Assembly: GCF_001839655.2 (NCBI RefSeq)
Contig: NZ_CP056087.1
Location: 1,054,001-1,118,000, forward strand
Direction of reading: 5' to 3'
Source: Pseudomonas argentinensis
GTDB taxonomy: Bacteria; Pseudomonadota; Gammaproteobacteria; Pseudomonadales; Pseudomonadaceae
Length of the DNA stretch: 64,000 bases
Made by a program: the position numbers and the translations under genes. Below the pieces are notes generated by a model, which was given only the letters and a program-made list of their open reading frames with translations, made no database searches and had not been told where the DNA came from. Of the stretch, positions 10,077 through 21,224 are shown piece by piece. Every line of letters begins with the position of its first letter. Position 1 is the first letter of the stretch.

Positions 10077-10945
10077 CAGTTGTCCTCGGCCAGGCTGAAC
10101 AGGTACTGGCCATAGCCGGTCTTGCCAAAGGCCTTGGCCTGGCGCAGCAGGCATTCGCGGTCGATCCAGCCCTGCCCGTAGGCGATTTCTTCCAGGCAGG
10201 CGACTTTCAGCCCCTGGCGGTGCTCGATGGTTTGCACGTACTGCGAGGCTTCCAAGAGGCTGTCGTGGGTGCCGGTGTCGAGCCAGGCGAAGCCGCGGCC
10301 GAAGCGTTCCACGCGCAGGTCGCCGCGCTGCAGGTAGGCATTGTTGACGTCGGTGATCTCCAGCTCGCCGCGTGGCGAGGGCTTGACCGCCTTGGCGATC
10401 TCGATCACGTCGTTGTCGTAGAAGTACAGGCCGGTGACGGCATAGCTGGAGCGCGGCTGGGCCGGTTTTTCCTCGATGGAAATCGCCTGGCCCTGGGCGT
10501 CGAACTCCACCACGCCAAAGCGCTCGGGATCCTTGACCCAGTAACCGAACACGGTGGCGCCCTTGTCCGCGGCAGCCGCGCGCAGGAGTTTTTCGGTGAA
10601 GTGCTGGCCGTGGAAGATGTTGTCACCGAGGATCAGGCACACCGAATCATCGCCGATGAATTCTTCACCAATGATGAAGGCGCGGGCCAGGCCGTCCGGC
10701 TCCGGCTGTTCGGCGTAGCTCAGTTGCAGGCCGAACTGGCTGCCGTCGCCGAGCAGCTTCTGGAACTGGGGCAGGTCGTGGGGCGTGGAGATGACCAGAA
10801 TCTCGCGGATGCCGGCGAGCATCAGCACCGACAGCGGGTAGTAGATCATCGGCTTGTCGTAGATCGGCAACAGCTGCTTGGACAGGCCCAGGGTGATCGG
10901 GTGCAGCCGGGTGCCGGAGCCGCCGGCGAGGATGATGCCTTTCAC
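10076..10945 (-). CDS. rmlA: glucose-1-phosphate thymidylyltransferase RmlA
   Basis: RmlA makes dTDP-glucose from dTTP and glucose-1-phosphate, the committed step of the pathway, and is normally feedback-inhibited by dTDP-rhamnose. The protein has 289 residues. It opens [20 protein letters not shown] (nucleotide-binding loop) and contains [10 protein letters not shown] with the metal-binding Asp and [19 protein letters not shown]. It overlaps rmlB by 4 bp and rmlC by 1 bp. Confidence 0.97.
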   Translation of the reverse strand: MKGIILAGGSGTRLHPITLGLSKQLLPIYDKPMIYYPLSVLMLAGIREILVISTPHDLPQFQKLLGDGSQFGLQLSYAEQPEPDGLARAFIIGEEFIGDDSVCLILGDNIFHGQHFTEKLLRAAAADKGATVFGYWVKDPERFGVVEFDAQGQAISIEEKPAQPRSSYAVTGLYFYDNDVIEIAKAVKPSPRGELEITDVNNAYLQRGDLRVERFGRGFAWLDTGTHDSLLEASQYVQTIEHRQGLKVACLEEIAYGQGWIDRECLLRQAKAFGKTGYGQYLFSLAEDN

Positions 10946-12009
10946 TGTTGTTGCTCCTTGGGGGCGCCGAGCCGCTCACGCTGGTAGCTGCCATCCTGCA
11001 CGCGGCGGCACCAGTCGAGGTTGTCCAGGTACCAGCGCACGGTCTTGCGCAGGCCGCTGGGGAAGGTCTCTTCCGGCTTCCAGCCCAGTTCGCGCTCGAT
11101 CTTGCTGGCGTCGATGGCGTAGCGCAGGTCATGGCCGGGACGGTCGGTGACGAAGGTGACCTGCTCGCGGTAGGAGCCCGCGGCACGGGGCTGCAGCTCG
11201 TCGAGCAGGTCGCAGATGGCGTGCACCACATCGAGGTTCTTCTGCTCGTTGTGGCCGCCGATATTGTAGGTCTCACCGACTGCGCCCCGGGTCACCACCT
11301 GCAGCAGGGCGCGGGCGTGGTCCTCGACGAACAGCCAGTCGCGTACCTGCTGGCCGTTGCCATATACGGGCAGCGACTTGCCATCCAGGGCGTTGAGGAT
11401 CACCAGCGGGATCAGCTTCTCCGGGAAATGGTACGGGCCGTAGTTGTTCGAGCAGTTGGTCAGCAGTACCGGCAGGCCGTAGGTGCGCTGCCAGGCGCGC
11501 ACCAGATGATCCGAGGCCGCCTTGCTGGCCGAATAGGGCGAGCTGGGGGCGTAGGGCGTGGTTTCGGTGAACAGGTCGTCGACGCCGTGCAGGTCGCCGT
11601 ATACCTCGTCGGTGGAAATATGGTGGAAGCGAAACGCCTGGCGACGGGGCTCGTCCAGCGTCGACCAGTAGGCGCGGGTGGCTTCGAGCAGCGCATAGGT
11701 GCCGACGATATTGGTCTGGATGAATGCCGTCGGGCCGTCGATGGAGCGGTCGACGTGGGACTCGGCGGCCAGGTGCATGATGGCATCCGGCTGGAAGCTC
11801 TCCAACGCCTCGCTTACCGCGGCCTGATCGCCGATGTCGGCCTGTAGAAAGCGATAGCGTGGGCTGTTCTCGACCTCGCCCAGGGATTCCAGGTTGCCGG
11901 CATAGGTCAGCTTGTCGAGGTTGAGTACCTCGTGATCGGTGTCGTTGATCAGGTGACGGATCAGTGCTGAACCGATAAAGCCGGCGCCGCCGGTAACGAG
12001 AATGCGCAT
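10942..12009 (-). CDS. rmlB: dTDP-glucose 4,6-dehydratase RmlB
   Basis: RmlB converts dTDP-glucose to dTDP-4-keto-6-deoxyglucose with bound NAD. The protein has 355 residues. It begins [20 protein letters not shown], with the NAD motif GGAGFIG. It carries [15 protein letters not shown], the catalytic TDEVYGDL and YSASKAASD (Tyr, Lys). It is first in the rml operon. In P. aeruginosa the order is rmlBDAC; here it is rmlB-A-C-D, with all junctions overlapping. Confidence 0.97.
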   Translation of the reverse strand: MRILVTGGAGFIGSALIRHLINDTDHEVLNLDKLTYAGNLESLGEVENSPRYRFLQADIGDQAAVSEALESFQPDAIMHLAAESHVDRSIDGPTAFIQTNIVGTYALLEATRAYWSTLDEPRRQAFRFHHISTDEVYGDLHGVDDLFTETTPYAPSSPYSASKAASDHLVRAWQRTYGLPVLLTNCSNNYGPYHFPEKLIPLVILNALDGKSLPVYGNGQQVRDWLFVEDHARALLQVVTRGAVGETYNIGGHNEQKNLDVVHAICDLLDELQPRAAGSYREQVTFVTDRPGHDLRYAIDASKIERELGWKPEETFPSGLRKTVRWYLDNLDWCRRVQDGSYQRERLGAPKEQQQ

Positions 12010-12116
12010 GTGAAAGGTGCCCAGCCATTGAAAAAGTTGAAGTATGCCCGCCAGACCGCTTTTGCGTACAGCGCTCCAGTACTGGCGCGAACGCCTGCAG
12101 CGTGAAGGCTGGCGGT

Positions 12117-12983
12117 TTACAGTTGTGCGCTGGAAAAGGTGTCGCAGGCGCTCACCTTGCCGCCTTCGAAACCGGTGGTAAACCAGCGCACACGCTGCGC
12201 CGAGGTGCCGTGGGTAAAGGAGTCCGGCACCACGCGGCCACGGGCCTGTTGCTGCAGTCGGTCGTCACCGATGGCGTTGGCGGCGTTCAGCGCCTCCTCC
12301 AGATCGCCGGGTTCGAGCCAGTCCAGGCGGCGCTGGGCGTGGTGCGCCCAGATGCCGGCCAGGCAGTCGGCCTGCAATTCCTGGCGCACCAGCAGGCCAT
12401 TGGCGCCTTCCAGGTTCTCGCCGCGCTGGCGCGCCGCATCGACCTTGGCAGAAACGCCCAGCAGGGTCTGCACATGGTGGCCGACCTCATGGGCGATCAC
12501 GTAGGCCTGGGCGAAATCGCCGGCCGCGCCGTAGCGCTGTTCCAGGTCGCGAAAGAAGCTCAGGTCCAGATAGACCTGGTTGTCGCCCGGGCAATAGAAC
12601 GGGCCCACCGCCGAGCTGGCGAAGCCGCAGGCGGAATTCACGCCGCCGTCGAACAGCACCAGTGTCGGGTCCTGATACTGGCGATCATTGGATTGGAAGA
12701 TGGCGCGCCAGGTGTCTTCGGTATCGCCCAGTACGGCGCGCATGAACTCCGACTGCTCGTCGTTGGCCGCCGGGCGATCCACCTGGCTGCTCGAATAACC
12801 GCCGGACTGGCCGGCGAGCTGGCCGAGAATCTGCAGCGGGTCCTGGCCTATCAGCAAACCCACCATCACGACGATGGCGATGCCCCCCAGGCTCAGCCCG
12901 CGGCCGCCGCCAAAGCGCATGCCACCACCGCCACCGCGGGCGTCCACGACGTTGTCACTGCGGCGAGCTCGTTTCCAGCGCAT
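12117..12983 (-). CDS. YpfJ-family neutral zinc metallopeptidase
   Basis: This 288-residue protein belongs to the putative neutral zinc metallopeptidase (YpfJ) family, whose substrate is unknown. After a Gly-rich basic N-terminus one membrane helix spans about residues 34-46, so it is probably anchored with the catalytic domain in the periplasm. The zinc site is H165-E-V-G-H169, followed by HVQTLLG, with downstream [11 protein letters not shown] as a further metal-ligand region. The start [11 protein letters not shown] is typical of the family. It reads in the same direction as the DUF411 gene, 26 bp downstream of it. Confidence 0.85.
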   Translation of the reverse strand: MRWKRARRSDNVVDARGGGGGMRFGGGRGLSLGGIAIVVMVGLLIGQDPLQILGQLAGQSGGYSSSQVDRPAANDEQSEFMRAVLGDTEDTWRAIFQSNDRQYQDPTLVLFDGGVNSACGFASSAVGPFYCPGDNQVYLDLSFFRDLEQRYGAAGDFAQAYVIAHEVGHHVQTLLGVSAKVDAARQRGENLEGANGLLVRQELQADCLAGIWAHHAQRRLDWLEPGDLEEALNAANAIGDDRLQQQARGRVVPDSFTHGTSAQRVRWFTTGFEGGKVSACDTFSSAQL

Positions 12984-13009
12984 GGCGATATCCTTTCCAG
13001 AGGGGCGAG

Positions 13010-13444
13010 TCAGTTGCCCGGATAACTACTGACCACGCTTTCGCCGCCTTGTGCGTCCAATCCAATCACCTGATAGGCATCGCGGATGTTGCCGCGCTCC
13101 ATGCCCGGCGAGCCGGTGGGCATGCCGGGGGCGGCGATGCCGAGCAGATCGGGGCGCTCGCGCAGTTTGAGGATGTCGGCGGCGGGCACGTGGCCTTCGA
13201 CGAATTTGCCGTCGATCACCCCGGTGTGACAGGAGCCCAGGCGCTCGGGTACGCCAAAGCGCTCCTTGACCGCGTGCATGTCGGTCTCGACATGATCGTT
13301 CACGGTAAAACCGTTGGCCTGCAGGTGGCTGATCCAGCCCTTGCAGCAGCCGCAGTTGGCATCACGGTGCACGTCGATGGTCAGCGGCTCGGCGGCCTGG
13401 GCGAGACCGGCGAACAGGCCGGCGACAAGAAGCAATGGGCGCAT
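13010..13444 (-). CDS. DUF411 family periplasmic protein
   Basis: This encodes a 144-residue exported protein of the DUF411 family, often found near metal (especially copper) genes; the biochemical role is not established. A signal peptide covers residues 1-18 (MRPLLLVAGLFAGLAQA). A Cys-rich motif DANCGCCKGWISHLQ follows. The chosen ATG has an AGGAGG eight bases upstream, whereas a frame extended 11 codons further lacks one. No metal transporter is nearby. Confidence 0.8.
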   Translation of the reverse strand: MRPLLLVAGLFAGLAQAAEPLTIDVHRDANCGCCKGWISHLQANGFTVNDHVETDMHAVKERFGVPERLGSCHTGVIDGKFVEGHVPAADILKLRERPDLLGIAAPGMPTGSPGMERGNIRDAYQVIGLDAQGGESVVSSYPGN

Positions 13445-13499
13445 GACGCAAATCCTCCTGGAAGATTTCGCGAGCATAGCGCCGCCAGCGGGTGTTTAC

Positions 13500-15689
<2,190 letters not shown>

Positions 15690-15729
15690 CTGGCCTATGC
15701 TCTGCCCACGAGCCCAGGAGGACTGCGCC

Positions 15730-16116
15730 ATGCTTTACGCCCGTATCTTTCTCGTCGTGCAAGTGCTGCTGCTCGCCGGCTTCGGCATCGCCTATTTTCT
15801 GCGACCGCAGGAAATGGGCGCGGTCAGCGGCATGCTGCTGATGGAGTCCGCTGCGGTGACCGATGTACGCGCCTATTACGGTGCCCTGCAGATCGGTCTG
15901 TCGGTGTTTCTGAGTCTGGCGTTAGCGCGGCATGAGCTGACCCGGCCGGCCCTGACGCTGCTGCTGGTGCTCTACAGCAGCCTGGCGCTGGGCCGTATCG
16001 CCGGCCTGTGGCTCGATGGCGGCGCGCAACAGACCTTCAACCTGTGGGCAATGCTCTTCGAGGTGGTGTCTGCGCTGCTCGCCGGTTGGGCACTGCGCCG
16101 CTGGCGGGCGGTATGA
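15730..16116 (+). CDS. DUF4345 family small membrane protein
   Basis: This encodes a 128-residue membrane protein with four predicted helices, resembling DUF4345 proteins; the function is unknown. The start MLYARIFLVVQVLLLAGFGIA follows AGGAGG. It lies 40 bp after the AraC gene on the same strand. There is no evidence that it takes part in aromatic catabolism. Confidence 0.7.
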   Translation: MLYARIFLVVQVLLLAGFGIAYFLRPQEMGAVSGMLLMESAAVTDVRAYYGALQIGLSVFLSLALARHELTRPALTLLLVLYSSLALGRIAGLWLDGGAQQTFNLWAMLFEVVSALLAGWALRRWRAV

Positions 16117-16144
16117 TTAGACAGTTCAGAAGGGCGGCGAGGGC

Positions 16145-16858
16145 GTGATGTACAAATCCGGACAGCGGGTACTGGCGGCGTTGCGGCAGATGATCGCCTC
16201 GGGCGAGCTGGCGGCCGGCGAGCGCATCGCGGAAATCCCTACCGCCGAGCGGCTGCAGGTGTCACGCACGCCGATTCGCATTGCCTTTCGCACCCTCGAA
16301 CAGGAAGGCTTGCTGTGCAAGGCGCCGGGCCGTGGCTACACGGTGCGTGCGGTGACCGACGCCGATATCGCCGGCGCCGTGGAAGTACGCGGTGTACTCG
16401 AGGGCCTGGCCGCTCGGCAGGCCGCCGAGCGCGGCCTCAGTGAGGACATCCGTCAGCGCCTGCACGCCTGCCTGGTGGAGGGCGATCGGCTGTTCGAAAA
16501 AGGCCATGTGGTGATGGAAGAGCTGGAGAGCTATCACGACCTCAACAAGCGCTTTCACCAGGCGATCATCGAGGCCAGCGGCAACAGCGCCATCGCCGTG
16601 GCCCTGTCGCGTAACGACCACCTGCCGTTCGCCTCGGTCAGCTCCCTGGCCGTGGACGGTAACGACATGCCCCGCGAGTACCGGCGCTTCAGCTTCGCCC
16701 ATATGCAGCATCACGCCGTCTACGACGCCCTGGTCAATGGCCAGGGCGCGCGCGCCGAAAACATCATGCGCGAGCACGCCAATGCCACCCTGCGCTACGC
16801 CCGGGCGATGCAGAGTGAAGCAGGCGAGGCGGCGATGACCATCCTGCGCCATGGCTGA
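16145..16858 (+). CDS. vanR: GntR/FCD repressor of vanillate genes (VanR)
   Basis: This is a 237-residue FadR-subfamily GntR regulator. The winged helix occupies about residues 1-75 (RIAEIPTAERLQVSRTPIRIAFRTLEQEGLL), followed by an all-helical FCD effector domain with metal ligands (HDLNKRFHQAII, HHAVYDAL). It lies near vanAB, and palindromes matching the ATTGGATCCAAT operator known for GntR-type VanR occur in the vanA/transporter intergenic region. Vanillate would relieve repression. GTG at 16145 and ATG at 16148 are adjacent possible starts. It overlaps the next gene by 8 bp. Confidence 0.85.
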   Translation: MMYKSGQRVLAALRQMIASGELAAGERIAEIPTAERLQVSRTPIRIAFRTLEQEGLLCKAPGRGYTVRAVTDADIAGAVEVRGVLEGLAARQAAERGLSEDIRQRLHACLVEGDRLFEKGHVVMEELESYHDLNKRFHQAIIEASGNSAIAVALSRNDHLPFASVSSLAVDGNDMPREYRRFSFAHMQHHAVYDALVNGQGARAENIMREHANATLRYARAMQSEAGEAAMTILRHG

Positions 16859-17312
16859 AGCGCGGATTCGTCGTGCACTCGACAGCGATGCCGAGGCGAT
16901 CAGTGGGCTTATCGTGCAGACCCTGCGGCTCAGCAATGCCGGGGATTATTCACCTGAGGTGATCGACCGGGTGGCCGCCAACTTCGATGTTGCCGGCGTG
17001 CGTGGACTGATGGCGTCGCGGCAGGTGTTCGTGGCGCTCGACGCTGCACGGGTGATCGCCACCGCGAGCCTGGCGGGCGATGTAGTGAGGTCGGTATTCG
17101 TGCTGCCCGAGTTGCAGGGCCGAGGGGTGGGTCGGGTGCTGATGAGGCATGTCGAAGGCCTGGCTCGCACTGCTGGCATCCAGCAATTGCGGGTGCCTGC
17201 CTCGCTGACGGCGGTGCCGTTCTATAAGGCGCTTGGCTATGCCGTTGTGCGTGAAGTCGTCGAAGGCGACGAGCGCACTCTGGTGATGGCCCGCCAGCTC
17301 AATGTTGGTTAA
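16851..17312 (+). CDS. GNAT-family N-acetyltransferase
   Basis: This 153-residue protein has a GNAT acetyltransferase fold: RRALDSDAEAISGLIVQTL at the N-terminus and the acetyl-CoA loop motif LPELQGRGVGRVLMRHVE in the centre, ending FYKALGYAVV. The substrate is unknown. Its ATG lies inside the end of vanR, so the two are probably co-translated. A link to vanillate metabolism is not evident. Confidence 0.85.
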   Translation: MAEARIRRALDSDAEAISGLIVQTLRLSNAGDYSPEVIDRVAANFDVAGVRGLMASRQVFVALDAARVIATASLAGDVVRSVFVLPELQGRGVGRVLMRHVEGLARTAGIQQLRVPASLTAVPFYKALGYAVVREVVEGDERTLVMARQLNVG

Positions 17313-17342
17313 TCACCTTAGGATGGAGTCGTGCATTCGATT

Positions 17343-17402
17343 TGGTGGGCTGAAGCCCACCCTACAGGTGGTGGTTGGTGTAGGGTGGACTTCAGCCCAC
17401 CA
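17343..17402. repeat. REP-like inverted repeat between GNAT gene and vanB
   Basis: GGTGGGCTGAAGCCCACC and its partner form 22-nt arms (17344-17365 and 17380-17401) with one mismatch around a 14-nt loop. Each arm is itself nearly palindromic. The outer word GTAGGGTGGA recurs (as its complement) in a second hairpin at 60070. It lies between convergent genes, so it may double as a terminator. Confidence 0.8.
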
Positions 17403-17418
17403 TCGCTGCCGGCAGGGA

Positions 17419-18366
17419 TCAGATATCCAGCACCAGCCGTGGGCTTTTCGCCCGTGAGCAGCAGGGCGTGAACTGGTCGTTGGCGGCCTGCTCATCCTCG
17501 CTAAGAAACAGGTCGCGGTGGTCCGGCTCACCGTCCAGCACCCGGGTCAGGCAGGTGCCGCAGATGCCCTGCTCGCAGGACACCGGAATCTCCACGCCGA
17601 CGCCGCGCAACACCTCCACCACGCTGACGCCTTCCGGCACCTGCAGCACGTCGCCGCTGCTGGCCAGCTGAATCTCGAAACCGCTTTTCGGCTGCTCGTC
17701 GGCCCCGGCGCTGAAGTACTCGCGGTGCAGGTTGTCGTTCGCCCAGCCCAGCCCGCGGGCGCTGTCCAGCACGTGCTCCATGAAGCCGCCCGGACCGCAT
17801 ACGTACAAGTGCGTGTGCGGCTCCGCCGCTCCGATCAGCGTGGCGGTGTCCGGGCGCTTGCTCGGCTCGCCGTCGTCGAAGTGCAGGTGCACGCGGTCGG
17901 CGAAGGGCGACTGGCGCAGGCGTTCGACGAACGCCGCCTGGCGAGCCGAACGGGCGAAATAGTGCAGGCTGAAATTGCCGCCGGTGTGGCTCAGGCGCTC
18001 GGCCATGCACAGGATCGGCGTGATACCGATGCCGCCGGCCATCAGCAGATGGCGCCTGGCGTCGTGCTGCAAGGGAAACAGGTTGCGCGGCTCGCTGATG
18101 CTCAGCCCGACGCCCTGCTTGAGACCGTGCATGGCGCTGGAGCCGCCGCGCGAATCGGCGCTGCGCAACACGGCGATCTGGTAGCGGTGCCGCTCCTCGG
18201 GGTGGTTGCACAGCGAATACTGGCGGATCAGGCCATCCGGCAGGTGCACGTCGATATGGGCGCCGGCGCTGAAGGCGGGCAGCGGTTCGCCGTCGGCGCG
18301 GGCCAGGTCGAAGCTGAGAATGTCCTGGGCCTGGGGCTCGATGGCGGTGACGATGACGTCGATCAT
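17419..18366 (-). CDS. vanB: vanillate O-demethylase reductase subunit VanB
   Basis: VanB passes electrons from NAD(P)H through flavin and a [2Fe-2S] cluster to VanA. The 315-residue protein has an N-terminal flavin/NAD-binding reductase region (RQYSLCNHPEE, GGIGITPILCMAE) and a C-terminal plant-type ferredoxin domain with CEQGICGTC and a downstream Cys in FTPCCSR. The start MIDVIVTAIE is chosen over an upstream in-frame start because family members begin here. It follows vanA after 57 bp containing a strong hairpin. Confidence 0.94.
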   Translation of the reverse strand: MIDVIVTAIEPQAQDILSFDLARADGEPLPAFSAGAHIDVHLPDGLIRQYSLCNHPEERHRYQIAVLRSADSRGGSSAMHGLKQGVGLSISEPRNLFPLQHDARRHLLMAGGIGITPILCMAERLSHTGGNFSLHYFARSARQAAFVERLRQSPFADRVHLHFDDGEPSKRPDTATLIGAAEPHTHLYVCGPGGFMEHVLDSARGLGWANDNLHREYFSAGADEQPKSGFEIQLASSGDVLQVPEGVSVVEVLRGVGVEIPVSCEQGICGTCLTRVLDGEPDHRDLFLSEDEQAANDQFTPCCSRAKSPRLVLDI

Positions 18367-18389
18367 GGTGGCGCTCTCTTGAAGGCTTG

Positions 18390-18412
18390 CGCGCGCCACC
18401 CTGTGGCGCGCG
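18390..18412 (-). promoter_or_regulatory. vanA-vanB intercistronic hairpin
   Basis: Ten-bp perfect GC-rich arms (18390-18399 and 18403-18412) surround a 3-nt loop. There is no T-tract. It probably gives unequal VanA and VanB levels through RNA processing or stability; that role is inferred. Confidence 0.55.
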
Positions 18413-18423
18413 ACGGGCAAGGG

Positions 18424-19488
18424 TCAGCCGACCTGGCGGACGTCGATTCTCTGGGCGGCGAGGGCCTGCTCGTCGGCAAGCAGGCGGTCGATGATGCGCC
18501 GCGACTGCACGCCGCCGGCATCGATATTGAGCTTGAGCAGCCCGCGCTCGGGCTGCCAGAGCAGGTTGCGCTGCTGGCGCTCGAGCATCTCCAGGTCTTC
18601 GCTGAAGATCTTGCCCTGGCCTTCGCGAATGCTGTCGGTGAGTGCCTGATCCTCGGGCTTGAAGCTGCGCGCCATGCCCCAGAAGTACCAGATCGACGTC
18701 TCGCTTTCCGGGGTGATGAAGTCGACCACGATGCTCGCCGCCTTCACATCGGCCGGCGCCTCGTAGCCGCCATGACCAGCATGGGCCACGCCCACTTCGA
18801 TCATCACGTGGCTGGGCGGGTTGAAGCGGCAGATCTGCCAGCGGTCCACTGGCACGTCGTCGGCCAGGCCATTGCCGCGCAGCGCCATGCGCCAGAAGGG
18901 CGGCGCCATGATGTTTTCCATATGGCGGCTGGTGATCACCTCGTCGCCTTCGACCTTGGTGACCGGCGGCGCTTCGTCGATCTCCTTCTGGCCGATGCTG
19001 GAGGCATGCACATAGGTTTCGTGGGTCAGGTCCATCAGGTTGTCGATCATCAGCCGGTAATCGCAGTTGATGTGAAACAACCCGCCGCCGTAAGCCCACT
19101 CGGGGTTTTCCGCCCATTCCAGATGGTGGATGGTCGCCGGGTCGGCCAGGGCCTGATCGCCGGTCCACACCCAGATGAAGCCATAGCGCTCCACCGCGGC
19201 GAATGAGCGGATGCCGGGGAAGCCGCGCACGCGCTGGCCTGGCATCGACACGGTGTTGCCCTCGCAGCCCATTTCCAGGCCGTGGTAGCCACAGATCAGG
19301 TTGCCGTTCTCGACGTAGCCGAGCGACAGCGGTGCGCCGCGGTGCGGGCAGAAATCCTCGAGGGCTACCACCCGGCCCTCGGCGCCGCGGTAAAAGACGA
19401 TCTTTTCCCCGCAGATCTGCCGGCCCAAAGGCTTCTCGGCAATTTCGTCAGGGGTGCAGGCTACATACCAGGCATTTTTCGGGTACAT
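18424..19488 (-). CDS. vanA: vanillate O-demethylase oxygenase subunit VanA
   Basis: VanA is the Rieske non-heme iron oxygenase that O-demethylates vanillate to protocatechuate plus formaldehyde. The protein has 354 residues. The Rieske ligands are in FCPHRGAPL and CGYHG (C-x-H...C-x2-H); the mononuclear iron site is in NLMDLTHETYVH. The start MYPKNAWYVACTPDEI is the family start; an upstream in-frame ATG adds 12 residues and lies across the operator. It is probably repressed by VanR, and a CA motif lies 12 bases upstream. Confidence 0.96.
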   Translation of the reverse strand: MYPKNAWYVACTPDEIAEKPLGRQICGEKIVFYRGAEGRVVALEDFCPHRGAPLSLGYVENGNLICGYHGLEMGCEGNTVSMPGQRVRGFPGIRSFAAVERYGFIWVWTGDQALADPATIHHLEWAENPEWAYGGGLFHINCDYRLMIDNLMDLTHETYVHASSIGQKEIDEAPPVTKVEGDEVITSRHMENIMAPPFWRMALRGNGLADDVPVDRWQICRFNPPSHVMIEVGVAHAGHGGYEAPADVKAASIVVDFITPESETSIWYFWGMARSFKPEDQALTDSIREGQGKIFSEDLEMLERQQRNLLWQPERGLLKLNIDAGGVQSRRIIDRLLADEQALAAQRIDVRQVG

Positions 19489-19499
19489 GACAACCTCGG

Positions 19500-19507
19500 T
19501 TATTGTT
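19500..19507 (-). promoter_or_regulatory. Crc/Hfq-type CA motif upstream of vanA
   Basis: The minus strand reads AACAATAA, fitting AAnAAnAA, directly before the CGAGG ribosome site of vanA. It suggests catabolite repression; this is inferred from motif and position. Confidence 0.5.
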
Positions 19508-19513
19508 GGTGTT

Positions 19514-19525
19514 ATTGGATCCAAT
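19514..19525. promoter_or_regulatory. VanR operator at vanA promoter
   Basis: ATTGGATCCAAT is a perfect 12-bp palindrome, identical to the operator I recall for the Caulobacter GntR-type VanR. It sits between the vanA -35 box and the start codon, over the expected -10/+1 region, a classic repression position. Confidence 0.85.
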
Positions 19526-19553
19526 GGTTGGTTTTTAATCAGGCTAATGTCAA
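19524..19553 (-). promoter_or_regulatory. vanA promoter
   Basis: On the minus strand a perfect -35 TTGACA (19548-19553) is followed 18 bp later by AACCAT as a weak -10, overlapping the VanR operator. The weak -10 leaves the exact start uncertain. The 367-bp gap 19489-19855 contains this promoter and two operators. Confidence 0.6.
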
Positions 19554-19707
19554 TGCCTTGCCAGGAAAATAGTTAACAAAAGAAACTGTCCGATCAGCGA
19601 ACGCATTCTTTAGGCCCCAGCTGTTTGCGCGAGCCCGCGTACGGCGGGACTTGGTCCGGGTCGAACCCTAAAGGGGGCGGTTCCGGCTCCGCTTGCGTGG
19701 ATTGAAT

Positions 19708-19719
19708 ATTGGATCCACT
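19708..19719. promoter_or_regulatory. second VanR-type operator, upstream of the AAHS transporter
   Basis: ATTGGATCCACT matches the vanA operator at 11 of 12 positions. A possible promoter TTCCGG-N17-GAATAT (19681-19709) overlaps it on the plus strand. This suggests that vanillate induces the transporter at 19856 along with vanAB. Confidence 0.65.
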
Positions 19720-19855
19720 TCTGCAAGGTTGGCCGCGGCTTTTCCCATAAAAACAATCCAGGATCTGCGCCGATGAACCTTTGCTTAGCTCCGTTAGCTG
19801 CCAATGGCAGCATGCCCCTTTGCTTATCGTCCGTTGCGGCGGCAGGAGGTGCGCG

Positions 19856-21184
19856 ATGAGCGATCTCCGCCAAGTCGTCGACCACGGGCCGATGCGCGGC
19901 TTTCAGTGGGTGGCCATCGGCGTATGTATCGTGCTCAACATGATCGACGGCTTCGATGTGCTGGTGATGGCCTTCACGGCCTCGTCAGTCGCCGCGGACT
20001 GGTCGTTGGGCGGCGCGCAAATCGGCATGCTGCTCAGTGCCGGGTTGCTCGGCATGGCGGCCGGTTCACTGTTCATCGCGCCCTGGGCGGATCGCCTCGG
20101 CCGGCGCCCGCTGATCCTGCTGTGCCTGGTGATTTCCGGCACCGGCATGCTGCTTTCGGCACTCAGCCAGACGCCCACCCAGCTGGCACTGCTGCGCGGC
20201 CTGACCGGCCTGGGCATCGGTGGCATCCTGGCCAGCAGCAACGTGATCGCCAGCGAGTACGCCTGCAAGCGCTGGCGCGGCCTGGCGGTCAGCCTGCAAT
20301 CCACCGGCTATGCCCTGGGCGCCACGCTTGGCGGCCTGCTGGCGGTGTGGTTGCTGTCGCACTGGGGCTGGCGCTCGGTGTTCTTTGCCGGCGGCCTGAT
20401 GACCTTCGTGGCCATCGTGCCGGTGCTGCTGTGGTTGCCCGAGTCCCTGGATTTCCTGCTTTGCAAGCAGCCGGCCAAGGCGCTGGTGCAGGTCAATCGG
20501 CTGGCCGGGAAACTGGGCCAGCCGAGCCTGGCTGCACTACCGACGATGGCGGTAGAAGGGCATGGCGGCAGCGGATCCTTCGCGCGGCTGTTCGACCCCG
20601 AGCAGCGGCGCAGCACTCTGCTGATCTGGGTGTTGTTCTTCCTGGTGATGTTCGGCTTCTACTTCATCATGAGCTGGACGCCCAAGCTGCTCACCCAGTC
20701 CGGCCTGTCGGTGCAGCAGGGCGTCACCGGCGGCGTGTTGCTGAGCATCGGCGGCATTTTTGGCGCGGCACTGCTGGGGCTGTTGTCAGCGCGCTTTTCC
20801 CTGGCACGGGTGCTGGCCGGCTTCATGCTGATCACCGCCGTGCTGCTGGTGGTGTTCACCGGCCTCGGCTCGTCGTTCACCGCGGCGCTGGGCATGGGCC
20901 TGCTGATCGGGCTGTTTTCCAACGGCTGCGTCACCGGCCTGTATGCGCTGTCGCCATTGATCTACGGCGCATCGGTGCGTGCCACCGGAGTGGGCTGGGC
21001 GATCGGTGTCGGTCGCGGCGGGGCGATTCTGTCGCCGACCGTGGCCGGTTTGATGCTCGATGACGGCTGGCAGCCGCTGCAGCTGTACACCTGGTTCGCC
21101 CTGGTGTTCATCGCCGCAGCGCTGCTGCTGCTGACCTTGCTGCCGGCGCAGAAGCCGCAGCAGATGACGCCGGCTCAGGCCTGA
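19856..21184 (+). CDS. vanK: aromatic acid:H+ symporter, probable vanillate transporter
   Basis: This 442-residue major facilitator has 12 predicted membrane segments and belongs to the aromatic acid:H+ symporter (AAHS) family, as VanK and PcaK do. Family marks include NMIDGFDVLVMAF in helix 1, the loop motif WADRLGRRPL, and GLGIGGILASSNVIASEY. The start MSDLRQVVDHG follows AGGAGGT. It is divergent from vanA with its own VanR-type site, so vanillate is the likely substrate; protocatechuate or 4-hydroxybenzoate cannot be excluded. It converges with the porin gene across a terminator hairpin. Confidence 0.82.
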   Translation: MSDLRQVVDHGPMRGFQWVAIGVCIVLNMIDGFDVLVMAFTASSVAADWSLGGAQIGMLLSAGLLGMAAGSLFIAPWADRLGRRPLILLCLVISGTGMLLSALSQTPTQLALLRGLTGLGIGGILASSNVIASEYACKRWRGLAVSLQSTGYALGATLGGLLAVWLLSHWGWRSVFFAGGLMTFVAIVPVLLWLPESLDFLLCKQPAKALVQVNRLAGKLGQPSLAALPTMAVEGHGGSGSFARLFDPEQRRSTLLIWVLFFLVMFGFYFIMSWTPKLLTQSGLSVQQGVTGGVLLSIGGIFGAALLGLLSARFSLARVLAGFMLITAVLLVVFTGLGSSFTAALGMGLLIGLFSNGCVTGLYALSPLIYGASVRATGVGWAIGVGRGGAILSPTVAGLMLDDGWQPLQLYTWFALVFIAAALLLLTLLPAQKPQQMTPAQA

Positions 21185-21192
21185 GCCGACAA

Positions 21193-21218
21193 GGGCGCGA
21201 GGCAACTGCCTCGCGCCC
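21193..21218. terminator. bidirectional hairpin between transporter and porin genes
   Basis: GGGCGCGAGGCA and TGCCTCGCGCCC are perfect 12-bp arms with almost no loop, in the 40-bp gap between convergent stop codons. T-tracts are absent, but position supports termination in both directions. Confidence 0.7.
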
Positions 21219-21224
21219 GCTCCT

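Noticed and set aside
19514..19525. Plain BamHI-like restriction palindrome
   Set aside because: GGATCC alone is unremarkable, but the flanking ATT/AAT and the second copy at 19708 make an operator the better reading.
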